This document shows positions 41,548-55,273 of a stretch of 64,000 bases of DNA, one piece after another (position 1 is the first letter of the stretch; each line of letters begins with the position of its first letter). A program made the position numbers and the translations under genes. Below the pieces are notes generated by a model that did no database searches, was not told where the DNA came from, and was given only the letters and a program-made list of their open reading frames with translations. This DNA is from Kingdonia uniflora (Eukaryota > Streptophyta > Magnoliopsida > Ranunculales > Circaeasteraceae): assembly GCA_014058105.1 (NCBI GenBank), contig JACGCM010001346.1:930001-994000 (forward strand), read 5' to 3'.

Positions 41548-42598
41548 ATGGCCCCCATCTTCCATTCTAGTTCCATCCATGCCGACAACTCCGTCGACGG
41601 AGTGGCCACCCAACTTGCCCTACTTTCCCAGTAATTCGCTCAAGCTGAGGAGCGATACCAGAAAAAAATGCATCAGGATCATGAAAAGAACGGGCAAGAA
41701 TTCGAAGCTGAATGGCATCGCCGTTTAGATGATGCCGATGGATAGAACCGCTCTATCGATGGATTGCGCCAAACAGTCCGTGAGCTGCAGCGACTACAGC
41801 CTCTAGACGCTCCCCAGCTGTCTCAAGCACCTGCCCCGTCGTATATGCTTACCTCCGCCCGACTGGGGCCTCTACCATATCAGGATGTACCCCCAGTCCA
41901 TATCGGTACCGTGGGTGCTCCTTCCACTGTTCCCCCTACTGGCTCCATCCATCTCGGCATCCACCCCATGGAAGACTCCTCAGACTCTACCCTTCGCTCC
42001 TCCAGATACCCCAAATGCCACCCTTCCCGAGAACGTCTCGCGAAGCACAACGCCGAACAAACACCAAATCCTCAGCTTCATCATCCTCGAATCCCTTGAT
42101 CCCCCCCTCATCCTGCTTATTGTGTACAATAACACTTCGGGTTCAAAATCCAATCGATTATCCACGCTAGCGCGGGCCCAACTCTAAACTTATTGTGCCG
42201 GTTAAATAACCCCCTCTGCCCTAATCTCTTTGATATCGAGGTACCTCCAAATTTTCGTTCCCCCAAACTCAACAAATATCGTAACATCGACACCCAATCC
42301 CATAATCTCGAATTCCAAAATCTACTTTGCCTCTACTTCATAACCAACTACCTGATGCGTTGCCTAAAAATCCACGAGTATCACAGATAGCCCTCTTCGA
42401 TGGTATCACAACCTTCCCAGTGATTCTTTTCGAAGTTTCGAGAAACTATCCCATCTTTTCATCGCCCAATTTTCCTTCAACAAAGACAGAGAGGTCCGAG
42501 TCGATGCCCTTTTCAATTTCAGAAAATTCTCAACTGAAACACTTAAGGCCTTTACTAAAAGGTTTCTCGATGAGTAGCGCAAATTCCAAAACCTCGAT
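41548..42598 (+). pseudogene. Tat-3 gag relic, cut off by the satellite
   Basis: Starts MAPIFHSSSIHADNSVDGVA and meets TAA at 41632-41634 after LLSQ, the same codon as in Tat-1. The frame then continues EERYQKKMHQDHEKNGQEFE and, after a further TAG near 41743, GLRQTVRELQRLQPLDAPQL (about 41762-41820). The gag domain appears in shifted frames: NPLCPNLFDIEVPPNFRSPK (42210-42270), then REVRVDALFNFRKFSTETLK (about 42490-42545) and KAFTKRFLDE. It breaks off at about 42598, where 21-bp satellite units begin. No protease or pol follows. Confidence 0.8.
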
Positions 42599-44445
42599 GT
42601 AGAAGTTTGATCAGTTGAAGTAGAAGTCTGATCTGTCGATGATGAAGTTTGATCAGATGAAGTAGAAGTCAAAACTTGGTGAAGTGAAAAGTAATATTTG
42701 TCGAAGTCAAAATTAGATCAGTTGAAGTAGAAGTCTGATCTACTAAAGTAGTAGTTTGAACTTGGTGAAGTGAAAAGTGTGGTCTGTCGAAGTCAAAGTT
42801 TGATCTGTCGAAGTAGAATTCTGATCTGTTGAAGTGGAAGCCTGAACTTGGGGAAATAAAAAGTGCGATATGTTGATGTCAAAGTCAGATCTGTCAAAGT
42901 AAAAGTCTGATCTGTTGAATTAGAAAGTCTAAACTTGGTGAAGTGAAAAGTACTATCTGTCGAAGTCGAAGTCTGATCTGTAGAAGTAGAAGTCTGATTT
43001 GTTGAAGTAGAAGTCTGAACTTGGTAAGTGAAAAGTGCGATCTATCAAAGTCAAAGTCAGATCTGTTGAAGTAAAAGTCAGATCTGTTAAAGTAGACTTA
43101 TGAACTTGGTGAAGTGAAAAGTGTGATCTATCGAAGTCGAAGTGTGATCTTTCGAAGTAAAAGTCTTATCTGTTGAGGATGAAGTTTGAAATTTGTGAAG
43201 TGAAAAGTGTGATCTGCCAAAGTCTAAGTCTTATTTGCCGAATTAGATGTCTAATCTGCTGAAGTAGAAATCTAAACATGGTGAAGTTTAAAGTGTGATC
43301 TGTCGAAGTTGAAGCCTGATCTTTCAAAGTAGAAGTCTGATCAGTTAAAGTAGAAGTCTAAACTTGTTGAGGTGAAAAGTATGATCTGTCGAAGTCGAAG
43401 TCTGATCTGTTGAAGTAGAAATCTGGTCAGTTAAAGTAGAAGTCTAAACTTGGTCAAGCGAATAGTGTGATATGTCAAATTCAAAGTCCTATCTGTCAAA
43501 GTAGAAGTCTGAACTATTAAAGTTGAAGTCTAAACTTGATGAAGTGAAAAGTACGATCTGTCGAAGTCGAAGTCTGATCTGTCGAAGTTGATGTCTGATT
43601 TGTTAAAGTAGAAGTCTGAACTTGGTAAAGTAAAAAGTTTGATCTGTCAAAGTTGAAGTCTGATCAGTCAGTAGAAGTCTGATCTGTTATAGTAGACGTC
43701 TAAACTTGGTGAAGTGAAAAGTGTGATCAGTCGAGGACGAAGTCTGATCTATCGAAGTAGTAGTTTTATCTGTTGATTAAGAAGTTTGAACTAGGTAAAA
43801 CGAAAAGTGTGATCTGTCAATGTCGAAGTCTGATCCATCGAAGTAGAAGTCTTTTTCTGTAGAGGATGAAGTTTGAACTTGGAAAAGTGAAAAGTGTGAT
43901 CTTTCAAAGTCGAAATCTTATCTATAAAAATAGAATCTAATCTGGTGAAGTTGAAGTCTAAACTTGGGGAAGTAAAAAGTATGATCTGTCGAAGTTGAAG
44001 TCTAATTTATCAAAGTGGAAGCCTGATCTGTTTAAGTTGAGATCTTAACTTGGTGAAGTGAATAGTATAATCTATCAAAGTCAAAGTCTGATCTGTCAAA
44101 GTTGAAGTCTGATCTACTGAAGTTGAAGTCTGAACTTGGTGAAGTAAAATGGATGATCTGCTGAAGTCTATGTCAGATCTGTCGAAGTAGAAATCTGATC
44201 AGTTAAAGTAGAAGGCTCCACTTGGTCAAGTAAAAAGTGTGATATGTCGAATTCGTAGTATGATCTATCAAAGTTGAAGTCTGATCTGTTAAAGTTGAAG
44301 TCTTAACTTGGTGAAAAGAATAGTATGATCTGTCGAAGTCGAAATCTGATCTGTCGAGGTTAATGTTTGATTTGGCTAAGTAGAAGTCTGAACTTGGTTA
44401 ATTGAAAAGTTTGATCTGTCGAAGTCAAAGTCAGATCTGCTGTAG

Positions 44446-46810
44446 TAGAACACTGATCTGCCGATGTAGAATTCTAAACTTGGCGAAGTGAATTGTGTGA
44501 TCAATCGAAGTCGGTGTTTAATCTGTCGAAGTTCAAGTCTGAACACGGTGAAGTGAAAAGTGTAATCGGTCGATCTAGAAGTCTGATCTGTCGATGTAGA
44601 AATCTGATCTGTTGAAGTTGAAGTCTGATCTTGCTGAAATAAAAAGTCTGATCTGTCAAAGTCAAAGTCTGATCTGTCGAATTAGAAGTCTGATCTACTG
44701 AGGTAGAAGTCAGAACTTGGTAAATTAAAAGGTGTGATCTATCGAAGTCAAAGTCTGATCTACCGAAGTAGATGTCTGATCTGCTGAAGTTTAAGATTAA
44801 ACTTGGTGAAGTGAAAAGTGTGATATGTCAAAGACTATGTCCGATTTATTGAAGCAGAGGTAAGATATATTAAACTAGATGTCTGAACTTGGTAAAGTGA
44901 AAAGTGTGATCTGTCAAATTCAAAGTCTGATCTATCGAAGAAGAAGTCTGAACTTGGAGAAGTGAAAAGTGCGATCTGTCAAACTCAAAGTCTTATCGGT
45001 CGATGTAAAATTTGATCTGCTGATTTATAGTAGAAGACTGAACTTGGTGAAGTAAAAAGTGTGATCTGTCGAAGTAGAAGATTGATCTTTTGAAATAGAA
45101 GTCTGATCTGTTGAAATAAAATTCTAAACTTGGTTAAATGAAAAGCATGATCTGTCAAAGTCGAAGTCTGATCTGTCGAATTAGAATTCTGATCTGCTGA
45201 AGTAGAAGTCTGAACTTGGTGAAATGAAAAGTGTGATTTGTCGAAGTCGAAGTCTGATTTGCAGAATTATAAGTCAGATCTGTTGATGTAGAAGTCAGAA
45301 CATGGTGAAGTGAAAAGTGTGATCTGTCGAAGTAGAAGTCTGATCTGTTGAAATAAAAGTCTAAAATTGGTGAAATAAAAAGAGTGATCTATTTAAGTCG
45401 AAGTCTGATCTGTCAAAGATGAATTCTGATCTGTTGAAGTAGAAGTCTGAACATGGTAAAGTGTAAAGTATGATCAGTCGATGTCAAAGTCTGATCAATC
45501 GAATTAGATGTCTGATCTGTTGAAGTAGAAGTTTGAACTTGGTGAAGTTAAATTTGGACCTATCAAATTAGAAGTCTGATTTGTGGAAGTATAGTAGAGT
45601 TCTGAACTTGGTTAAGTGTAAAGTGCAATCTGTCGAAGTTGAAGTCTGATCTATCGAAATAGAAGTCTGATCTGCTGAAGTAGAAGTCTAAACATGGTAA
45701 AGTGAAAACTGTAATCTTTCAAAGCCGAAGTCTGATCTATCGAAGTCGAAGTCTGACCTGTTGAAGTAGAATTTTAATCTTTCTGAAGCAAAAAGTTTTA
45801 TTTGTCGAAGTCGAAGTCTGATCTTTCAAAATAGAACTCTAAACATGGTGAAGTGAAATGTGTCATCTGGCAAAGTTAAATTCGGAACTATCAAATTAGA
45901 AGTCTAATTTGTGGAAGTATAGTAGAGTTCTGAACTTGGTGAAAAGTAAAGTGCAATCTGTCAAAGTGGAAGTCTGATCTGTCAAAATAGAAGTCTGATC
46001 TGCTGAAGTAGAAGTATAAACTTGGTAAAGTAAAAAGTACGATTAGTCAAAGCCAAAATCTAATCTTTCGAAATAAAGGTCTAAACATTATGAAGTGAAA
46101 AGTTTAATCTGCCGAAGTTAAAGTCAGATCCGCCAAAGTAGATTTCTTATTTGTGGATGTATAAGAGAACTCTGAACTTGGTGAAGTGAAAAGTATAATC
46201 TGTCGAAGTCAAAGTCTGATCTGTCGATGTAAAAGTCTATTCTGTTGAAGTAGAAGTTAGAACTTGGTGAAGTGAACAGTGTGATTTGTCAAAGTCGAAG
46301 ACTTATCTATGATAGTAGGAGTCTGAACTTGGTAAAGTGAAAAGTATGATTTACCAAATTTGAAGTCTGATCTGTCCAAGTATAAGTCTAAGCTATTGAA
46401 GTAGAATTCTGAACTTGGTGAAATGAAAATTGTAATCTATCAAATTCGAAGTCTAATCTATCAAAATAGAAGTCAGATCTGTTGAAGTAGAAGTATGAAT
46501 TTGGTAAAGTAAAAAAGATGATCTGTCGAAGTCAAAGTTTAATCTGTCGAATTAGAAGTCTGATCAGTTGTAGTAGAAGGCAAACTTGGTGAAGTGAAAA
46601 GTGTGATCAGTCGAATTCGATGTCTGATCTGTCAAAGTAGAAGTCGGATATGTTAAAGTTAAAGTCTGAAATTGGTAAAGTAAAAAGTGTGATCTTACCA
46701 AGTCGAAGTCTAATCTGCCAAAATAGAAGTTTGATCTATTGAAGTAGATGTCTGAACTTGGAGAAGTAAAATTTTTGATATGTCGAAGTCGATGTCTGAT
46801 CTGTCAATGT
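44446..46810. repeat. Satellite super-block I
   Basis: Bounded by the rare variant TAGAACAC at 44446 and 46810. Inside, TATAGTAGAAGAC lies at 45026 and GTGGA-GTAT(A)AG variants at 45591, 45919 and 46160. The same order of variants recurs in later blocks (50359-52653, 52653-55273, 61783-63771), showing a repeat order above the 86-bp level. Confidence 0.65.
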
Positions 46811-49800
46811 AGAACACAGATCTGCTCATGCAGAATTTTAAACTTGGCGAAGTGAAATGTGTGATCTATCGAAGTCGAAATTTAATCTGTAGAAGTAGAA
46901 TTCTAAACTTTGTGAAGTGAAAAGTGTGATCTGTCGAAGTAGAAATGTGATCTATCGATGTAGAAGTCTGATCTGTTGAAGTAGAAGTCTGAATTTGGTG
47001 TAGTAAAAAGTTTAATCTGCCAAATTTGAAGTCTGTTCTATCGAATTAGAAGTCTGATTTGTTGAGGTTGTAGTCTGAACTTGGTGAATTGAAAAGTGTG
47101 ATATGTCAAAGTCATAGTCTGATCTGCCAAAGTTGTAATCTGATCTGTTGAAGTTGATGGTTAAACTTGGTGATGTGAAATGTGGAATATGTCAAAGTCG
47201 AAGTCTGATCTGTCGATGTAGAAGTTAGATTTATCGAAGTAGAAGTCTGAACTTGGTAAAATAAAAAGTGTGATCTGACAAATTAAAAGTTTGATCTGGC
47301 GAAGAAGAAGTCAGAACTTGGTGAAGTAAAAACAATGATCTGTCAAAGTCAAAGTCTGATCTGTCGATATAGAAGTCTGATCTGTTCTAGTATAGCAGAA
47401 GTTTGAACTTGGCAAAGTGAAAAATGTAATCTGTCGAAGTCGAAGTCTTATCTGTCGCCGTATAAGTCTGATCAGTTGAACTTGGAGTCAAAATTAGGTA
47501 AAGTAATAATTGAAATCTATCAAAGTCGAACTCCGATCTGTCGTAGATGAAGTCTAATCTACTGAAGTAGAATGTCTGAACTTGGTGAAGTGAAAAGTAT
47601 CATCTATCGAAGACGAAGTCTGATCTGTCGATGTAGAAGTCATATTTTTATAAGTAAAAATCTGAACTAGGTAAAGTTAAAATAGTGAACTGTCGAAGTT
47701 GAAGTCTGATCTGTTAAAGTAGAAGTCCAATCTATAGAAGTCAAAGTCGGAAATTGGTGAAGTAAAATGTGTAGACTATCGAGGGCGATGTTTAATCTGT
47801 TGAAGTACATGTCTAAAATTTGTGAAAAGAAACGTTTGACCGGCCGAAGTAAAAGTCTGATCTGTCGATGTAGAAATCCGATTTGTTGAAGTAGAAGTCT
47901 GAACTTGGTGAAGTAAAAAGTGTGATCTGTCGATGTTGAAGTCTGATCTGTCGAATTAGAAGTCTGATATGATGAGGTAGAATTCTGATCTGTCGACGTA
48001 GAAGTTTGATCAATTGAAATAGAAGTCAAAACTTGGGGAAGTGAAAAGTTTGATCTGTTGAAGTCGAAGTCATATCAATCGAATAACAAGTCTGATCAGT
48101 TATGGTTTAGTAGAAGTCTGAACTTGCTGAAGTGAAAAGTATTATCTGTCGAATTCAAAATCTAATCAGTCGAAGTAGAACTCTGATCTGTTAAAGTTGA
48201 TGTCTGAACTTGGAGAAGTGAAAAGTATGATCTGTTAATGTCAAAGTTCATCTGTCGATGCAGAATTCTGATCTGTTGAAGTTGAAGTCTTAACTTTGGG
48301 AAGTAAAAAGTGTGATCTGTCAATGTTAAAGTCGGATTTGTCTAAGATGAAGTCTGATCTGTTGAAGTAGAGAGTCTAAACTTGGCGAAGTTAAAAGTGT
48401 GATATGTCGAAGTCAAAGTCTGATCTGTCGAAGTTAAAGTCTGATTTGTTAAAGTAGAAGTCTGAACTTGGCAAAGTGAAAAGTATGATATTACAAAGTC
48501 AAAGTCTGATCTGCCGAAGTAGAAGCCTGATCTGTTGAAGTAGACGTCTGAATTTGGTGAAGTGAAAAGTATGATCTGTCAAAGTCAAAGTCTGATCCAT
48601 CGAAGTAGAAGTCTTATCTGTTGAGGATGAAGTTTGAACTTAGTGAAGTGAGAAGTATGATATGTCGAAGTCGGAGTATTATCTATCAATGTTGAAGTCT
48701 AATTTGTTGATGTAGAAGTTTAAACTTGGTGAAGTTAACAATTTGATCTGTCGAAGTTGAAATCTGAACTGTCAAAGTAGAAGTCTGATCTATTAAAGTT
48801 GAAGTATAAACTAGGTGAAATGAAAAGTTTTATCTATCGAAGCCAATGTCTGATCTGTCAAAGTAGAAGTCTGATCAGCTGAAGTTGAAGTCTGAAAATT
48901 GTGAAGTGAAAAGGATTATTTTTCCAAGTCAAAGGCGGATCTGTAGATGCATAAATCTGATTAGTTGAAGTAGTAGTCTAATCTTGGTCAAGTGAAAAGT
49001 GTGATCTGCCAAATTTGATGTCTGATCAGTCAAAGTAGAAGTCTGATCTATTAAAGTAGAAGTCTGAACTTGGTGAAGTGAAAAGTGTGATCTGTCGAAG
49101 TCAAAATCAGATCTACCGAAATAGAAGTTTGATTTATTGGAGTAGATGTTTGTGCTTGGTAAATTGAAAAGTGCGATTTGTTGATGTCAAAGTTTAATCT
49201 GCCTATGTAGACCCAAGATTTGTTGATGTAGAATTCTAAACTTGGTGAAGTTAAATGTGTGATCTAGCGAAGTCGAAGTTAAATATGTAGAAGGACAAGT
49301 CTGTACTTGGCGAAGTGAAAAGTTTAATCTGCCAAAGTAGAAGTCTGATCTGTCGATGTAGAAGTTTGATTTGTTGAAGAGGAAGTCTGAACTTTGGGAA
49401 GTGAAAAGTCAGGATCTGTCGAAGTCAAACTCTGATCTGTTGAAGTATAGAAGAAGTCTAAACAAGGAGAAGTGAAAAATGGTTTCGGTCAAATTCAATA
49501 TAAGATTTGTCGAAGAAAATGTCTGATCTGATGAAGTAGAAGTACGAACTTGCTGAAGTGAAAAGTTTGATCGGTCGAAGTAGATGTCTGATTCGCCGAT
49601 GTAGAATTTTGATCAGCTGATGTAAAAGTCTGAACTTGGGGAAGTAAAAAGTTTGATCTGCTGAAGTCAAAGTCTTATCTGTTGAATAAGATGTCTAATC
49701 TGTAGAAGTTTTGCAGAAGTCTAAACTTGGTGAAGTGAAAAGTGTTATCTGTCGGAGTAAAAATCTGATCTGTCAAAGTAAAACTCAGATCTGTTGAACA

Positions 49801-50358
49801 AGAAGTCTGAACTTTGTGAAGGGAAAAGTGTGATCTATCGAAGTCAAATTCTGATTTGTTGAAGTAGAAATCTAATCTGTTGAATGAGAAGTCTGAACTT
49901 GGTAAAGTAAAAATTGTGATCTGTCGAAGTGGAAGCCGGATCTGTTGAAGTTGAAGTCTGATTTGTTAAAGTAGATGCCTGAACTTGGTAAGGTAAAAAG
50001 TGCGATCTTTCAAAGTTGAAGTCTGATCTGTTGAAGTTGAAGTCTGATAAGTTAAAGTAGACTTCTGAACTTTGAGAAGTAAAAAGTATGATCTGTCAAA
50101 GTCAAAGTCTGATCAGTGGAAGAAGAAGTCTGATCTGCTGATGTAGAAGTCTGAGATAGAAGAAGTAAAAAGGATGATCTGTCAAAGTCAAAGCCGGATC
50201 TGTCGAAGTCGAAATCTGAGCAGTTAAAGTAGAAGTCTAAAATTGGTCAAGTAAAAAGTATGATCTGTCAAAGTAAAAGTCTGATCTGGTGAAGAAGAAG
50301 TCTGAATAGGGTACATTGAAAAGTGTGATCGTCGAAGTCAATGTGTGATCTGTTAATA

Positions 50359-53300
50359 TAGACCACTGATCAGTTGATGTAGAATTCTAAACTTGGTGAA
50401 GTAAAATGTGTGATCTAGCGAAGTCGAAGTTTAATATGTCGAAGTTCAAGTCATAACTTGGTGAAGTGAAAAGTTTTATCTGTCGACGTAAATGTCTGAA
50501 CTTGAGGAAGTGAAAAGTTTGATCTTTCGAAGTCGAAGTCTTATCTGTCGAATACGATGTCTGATCTGTTAAAGTATATTAGAAGTCTGAACTTGGTGAA
50601 ATGGAAAGTTTTATCTGTCGAAGTCAAAATTTGATCTGTCGAAGAAAAACTCTGATCTGTAAAAGTAGAAGTCTGAACTTGTTGATGAGAAAAGTGTGAT
50701 CAGTCGATGTCAAAGTTTGATCTATCGAAGTATAATTCTGATCTGCTGAGGTTGAAGTCTGATCTTGGTGAAATGAAATGTCAGATCTGTCAAAATCAAA
50801 GTCTGATCACTCGAATTAGAAGTCTGTTCTGTTGAGGTAGAAGTCTCAACATGGTGAATTGAAAGGTGTGATCTGACGAAGTCAAAGTCTGATTTGCCGA
50901 AGTAGATGTCTGATCTGTAAAAGTAGAAAATTAAACTTGGTGAAGTAAAAATGTTGATATGTCAAATTCTATGTCTGATCTGTCGAAGCAGAAGTCAGAT
51001 CTATTGAAGTAGATGTCATAACTTGGTGAAGTAAAAAGGGTGATCTATCAAAGAAGAAATCTGAACTTGGCAAAGTGAAAGGAGAGATCTATCAAACTCG
51101 AAGACTTATCTGTTAATGTAAAATCTTGTCTATTGTTCTATAGTAGAAGACTGAACTTGCTGAAGTGTAAAGTGTGATCAGTCGAAGTAGAAGTCTTATC
51201 TGTCAAAATATAAGTCTGATATGTGGAAATAGAATTATAAATTTGGTAAAATGATAAGTGCGATCTGTCGAAGTCAAAATCTGATCTGTCGTATTAGAAT
51301 TTTGAACTATTGAAGTTGAAGTATGAACTTGGTGAAATAAAAAGTGTAATCTGTCGAAGTTGAAGTCTTATTTGTCGAATTAGAAGTCAAATCTATTGAA
51401 GTAGAAGTCAGAACTTTGTGATGTATAAAGTGTGATCTGTCGAAGTTGAAGTCTGATCTGTCGAAGTAGAAGTCTAATCTGTTGAAATAGAAGCCTAAAA
51501 TTAGTGAAATAAAATGAGTGAACTATTTAAGTCGAAGTCTGATCTGTCAAAGATGAATTTTGATCTGCTAAAGTAGAAGTCTGAATTGATGAAGTTTAAA
51601 GTGTGATCAGTCAAAGTCGAAGTCCGCTCTGCCGAATTAACTGTCTGATCTGTTGAAGTAGAAGTTTGAACTTGGTGAAGTGAAATATGCGATCTGTCGA
51701 AGTCAAAGTCTGATCTGTCGAAATAGAAATCTGATCTGCTGAAGTTAAAGTCTAAACTTGGTGAAGTAAATAGTGTGATCAGTCGAATTCAAAATTTGGT
51801 CTGTCAAAGTAGAAGTTTGATCAGTCAAAGGCGAGGTCAGATCAGTCGAAGTCAAAGTCTGATCTGTTGAAATGGAAGTCTGAACTTGGTGAAGTTAAAA
51901 GTGTGATCTGTCGAAGTCGAAGTCTGATCTTTCGAAATAGAAGTCTTAACCAGGTGAAGTAAAATATGTTTTCTCCTGAAGTTAAAGTCTGATATGTCAA
52001 AGTTGAAGTCTTATTTGTGGAAGTATAGTAGAACTATAAACTTGGAGAAGTAAAAAGTGTAATCTATCGAAGTTATAGTCCGATCTGTCGATGTAGAAGT
52101 TTGATCAATTGATGTAGAAGTTTGAACTTGGTGAAGTGAAAAGTGTAATCTGCCAAAGTCGAAGTCTGATCTGTTATGTAGAATTCTAAACTTGGTGAAG
52201 TGAAAAGTGCCATTTGCCGAAGTTCAAGTCTGATCCGTTGATGTAGTAGTCTGAACTTGGTCAAGCGAAAATTGCTATGTGTCAAAGTCAAAGTCTGATC
52301 TATCGAAATAGAAGTCAGACCTGTTGAAGTAGAGGTCTAAACTTTGTAAAGTAAAAAGGGGGATCTGCCGAAGTCAAAGTCTAATCTGTCGACGTAGAAG
52401 TCTGATCAGTTGTAGTAGAAGACTAAACTTGGTGAAGTGAATAGTGTGATCAATCGAATTCGAAGTCTGATCTGCCAAAGTTGAAGTTTGATATGTTAAA
52501 GTTGAAGTCCTAACTTGGTGAAGTAAAAAGTGTAATCTGTCAAAGTCGAAGTCTAATCTGTCAAAATGGAAGTTTGATCTGTTGAAGTAGATGTCTGAAC
52601 TTGGTGAAGTAAAAAGTTTGATCTATCAAATTCGATGTCTGATCTGTCAATGTAGAACACAGATCTGTTGATGCAGAATTTTGAACTTGGTGAAGTGAAA
52701 ATTGTGATCTATCGAAGTCGAAGTTTAAAATGTCGAAGTAGTAGCCTAAACTTTGCGAAGTAAAAAGTGTTATCTGTTAAAGTAGAGATCTGATCAATTG
52801 ATGAAGTATTCTGACCTGTTTAAGTAGAAGTCTGAACTTGGTGCAGTGAAAAGTTAGATCTGTCGAAGTCATAGTCTGATCTGCCAAAGTAGTAGTCTGA
52901 TCTTTTGAAGTGGATGGTTAAACTTGGTGAAATGAAATGTGGAATATGTCTAAGTCGAAGTCTGATTTTTTAATGTAGAAGTCAGATCAATTGAAGTAGA
53001 AGTCTGAACGTGGTAAGGTAAAAAGTGTGATCAGTTAAATTCAAAGTCTGATCTGTCAAAGAAGAAGTCTAAACTTGATGAACTGAAAAGAACAATCTGT
53101 CAGAGTCAGACTATGATCTGTCAATGTTGAAGTCTTACCTGTTGCAGTATAGCAGAAGTCTGAACTTGGCAAAGTAAAAAGTATAATCTGTCGATGTCAA
53201 AGTCTTATCTGTCGATGTAGATGTTTGATCTATTGATGTTGAAGTCTGATCTTAAAGAAATGAAAAATCTAATCTGTCAAAGTTGATGTCTGATCTGTCG

Positions 53301-55273
53301 AATTAAAAGTTTGATCTGTTGAGGGAGAAGTCTGAACTTGGTAAATTGAAAGGTGCGATCTGTCGAAGTCAATGTCTAATCTGCCAAAGTAGATGTCAGA
53401 TCTGTTGAAGTTGAAGATTAAACTTGGTGAAGTTAAAAGTACGATATGTCAAAGTCAATGACTAATCTGGCGAAGCAGAAGTCAGATCAATTGAAGTAGA
53501 TGTCTGTACTTGGTGAAGTGAATAGTTTGATCTGGTAAATTCAAAGTCTGATTAGTCGACGAAGAAGTCTGAACTTGGCAAAGTGAAAAGAGCACTCTCT
53601 CAAACTCGAAGTCTTATCTGTCGATTTAGAATCTAATCTGTGGATCTATAGTAGAAGACTGAACTTGGTGAAGTGAAAAGTGTGATCTGTCAAAGTTGAT
53701 GTCTGATCTGACAAAATTGAAGTCTAAACTTGGAGATATGAAAAGTGCGATCTGTCGAAGTCAAAGTCTGATCTGTCGAATTAGAATTCTGATCTGTTGA
53801 AGTAGAAGTCTGAATTTGGTGTAATGAAAAGTGTGATCTGTCAAAGTCAAAGTCTGATTTGTCGAATTAGATGTGAGATCTGTTAAAGTTGAAGTCAGAA
53901 CTTGGTGAAGGGAAAAGTATGATGTATCGAACTTGATGTCTGATCTGTCGAAGATGAAGTCTGATCTGTTGAAATAGAAGTCTAAAATTGGCGAAATAAA
54001 AAGAGCGATCTATTTATGCTGAAGTCAGATTTGTCAAAGATGAATTATGATCTGTTGAAGTAGAAGTCTGAACTTGGTGAAGTGAAAAGTATGATCAGTC
54101 GAAGTCGAAGTCTGATCTGTTAAATTTGAAGTCTGATCCGTTAAAGTAGAAGTTTGAACTTGGTGAAGTGAAATGTATGATCTATCAAAGTTGAAGCCTG
54201 ATCTATCGAAATAGAAGTTTGTTCAACTGAAGCAAAAGTCAAGACTTGGTAAAGTGAAAAATGTGATCAGTCGAAGCCGTAGTCTTATCTATCAAAGTCA
54301 AAGTCTGATCTGTGGAAGTGGATGTCTAAACATTTAGAAGTTAAAAGTGTGATATGTCGAAGTCGAAGTCTGATCTTTCGAAATAGAAGTCTAAAGATGG
54401 TGAAGTGAAATGTGTAATCTGGCAAAGTTAAAGTCTGATCTATCAAAGTAGAAGTCTGATTTATTGAAGTATAGTAGAACCCTAAACTTGGTGAAGTAAA
54501 AACTATAATCTGTCGAAGTCGAAGTATGATCTGTCGATATAAAAGTCTGATCTGTTAAAGTTGAAGTTTGAACTTTGTGAAGTAAAAAGTGTGATCTGCC
54601 AAAGTCGTAGTCTGATCCGTTAAAGTAGAAGTCTGAACATGGGGAAGTGAAAAGTGTGATTTGCCGAATTTGAAGTCTAATCTGTCAATGTAGAAGTCTT
54701 ATTTTTTATAGTAGAAGTCTGAACTTGGTGAAATGAAAATTATAATCTGTCAAATTCAAAGTCTGCTCTATCGAAATAGAAGTCTGATCTGTTGAAATAG
54801 AATTCTATACTTGGTGAAATGAAAAGTGTGATCTGTCAAAGTCAAAATCTTATCTGTTGAATTTGAATTCTGATCTGTTGAAGTAAAAGTCTTAACTTGG
54901 TGAAATGAAAAGAGTGATCTGTCGAAGTCGAAGTCAGATCTGTTGAAGTCGAAGTCTGAACTTGGTGAAGTAAAAAGTATGATCTATCGATGTCAAAGTC
55001 TGATTTTTCGAATTGGAAGTCTGATCAGTTGTTGCAGAGGACTAAACCTGGTGAAGTTAAAAGTGTGGTCAGTCGAATTCGAAGTCCGATCTGTCAAAGT
55101 AGAAGAATGATATTGTTAAAGTTGAAGTCTTAACTTGGTGAAGTAAAAAGTGTGATATTTTGTAGTCGAAGTCTAATTTGTCAAAATAGAAATTTTATCC
55201 ATTGAAGAAGATGTCTGAACTTGGTGAAGTATAAAGTTTGTTTTGTTGAAGTCGATGTCTGATCTATAAATGT
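50359..55273. repeat. Satellite super-blocks II and III
   Basis: Variant order TAGACCAC (50359), TATAGTAGAAGAC (51139), GTGGAAGTATAGTAG (about 52018), TAGAACAC (52653); then TATAGTAGAAGAC (53647), GAAGTATAGTAG (about 54464) and TAGAACAC (55273). Lengths 2294 and 2620 bp. Confidence 0.65.
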
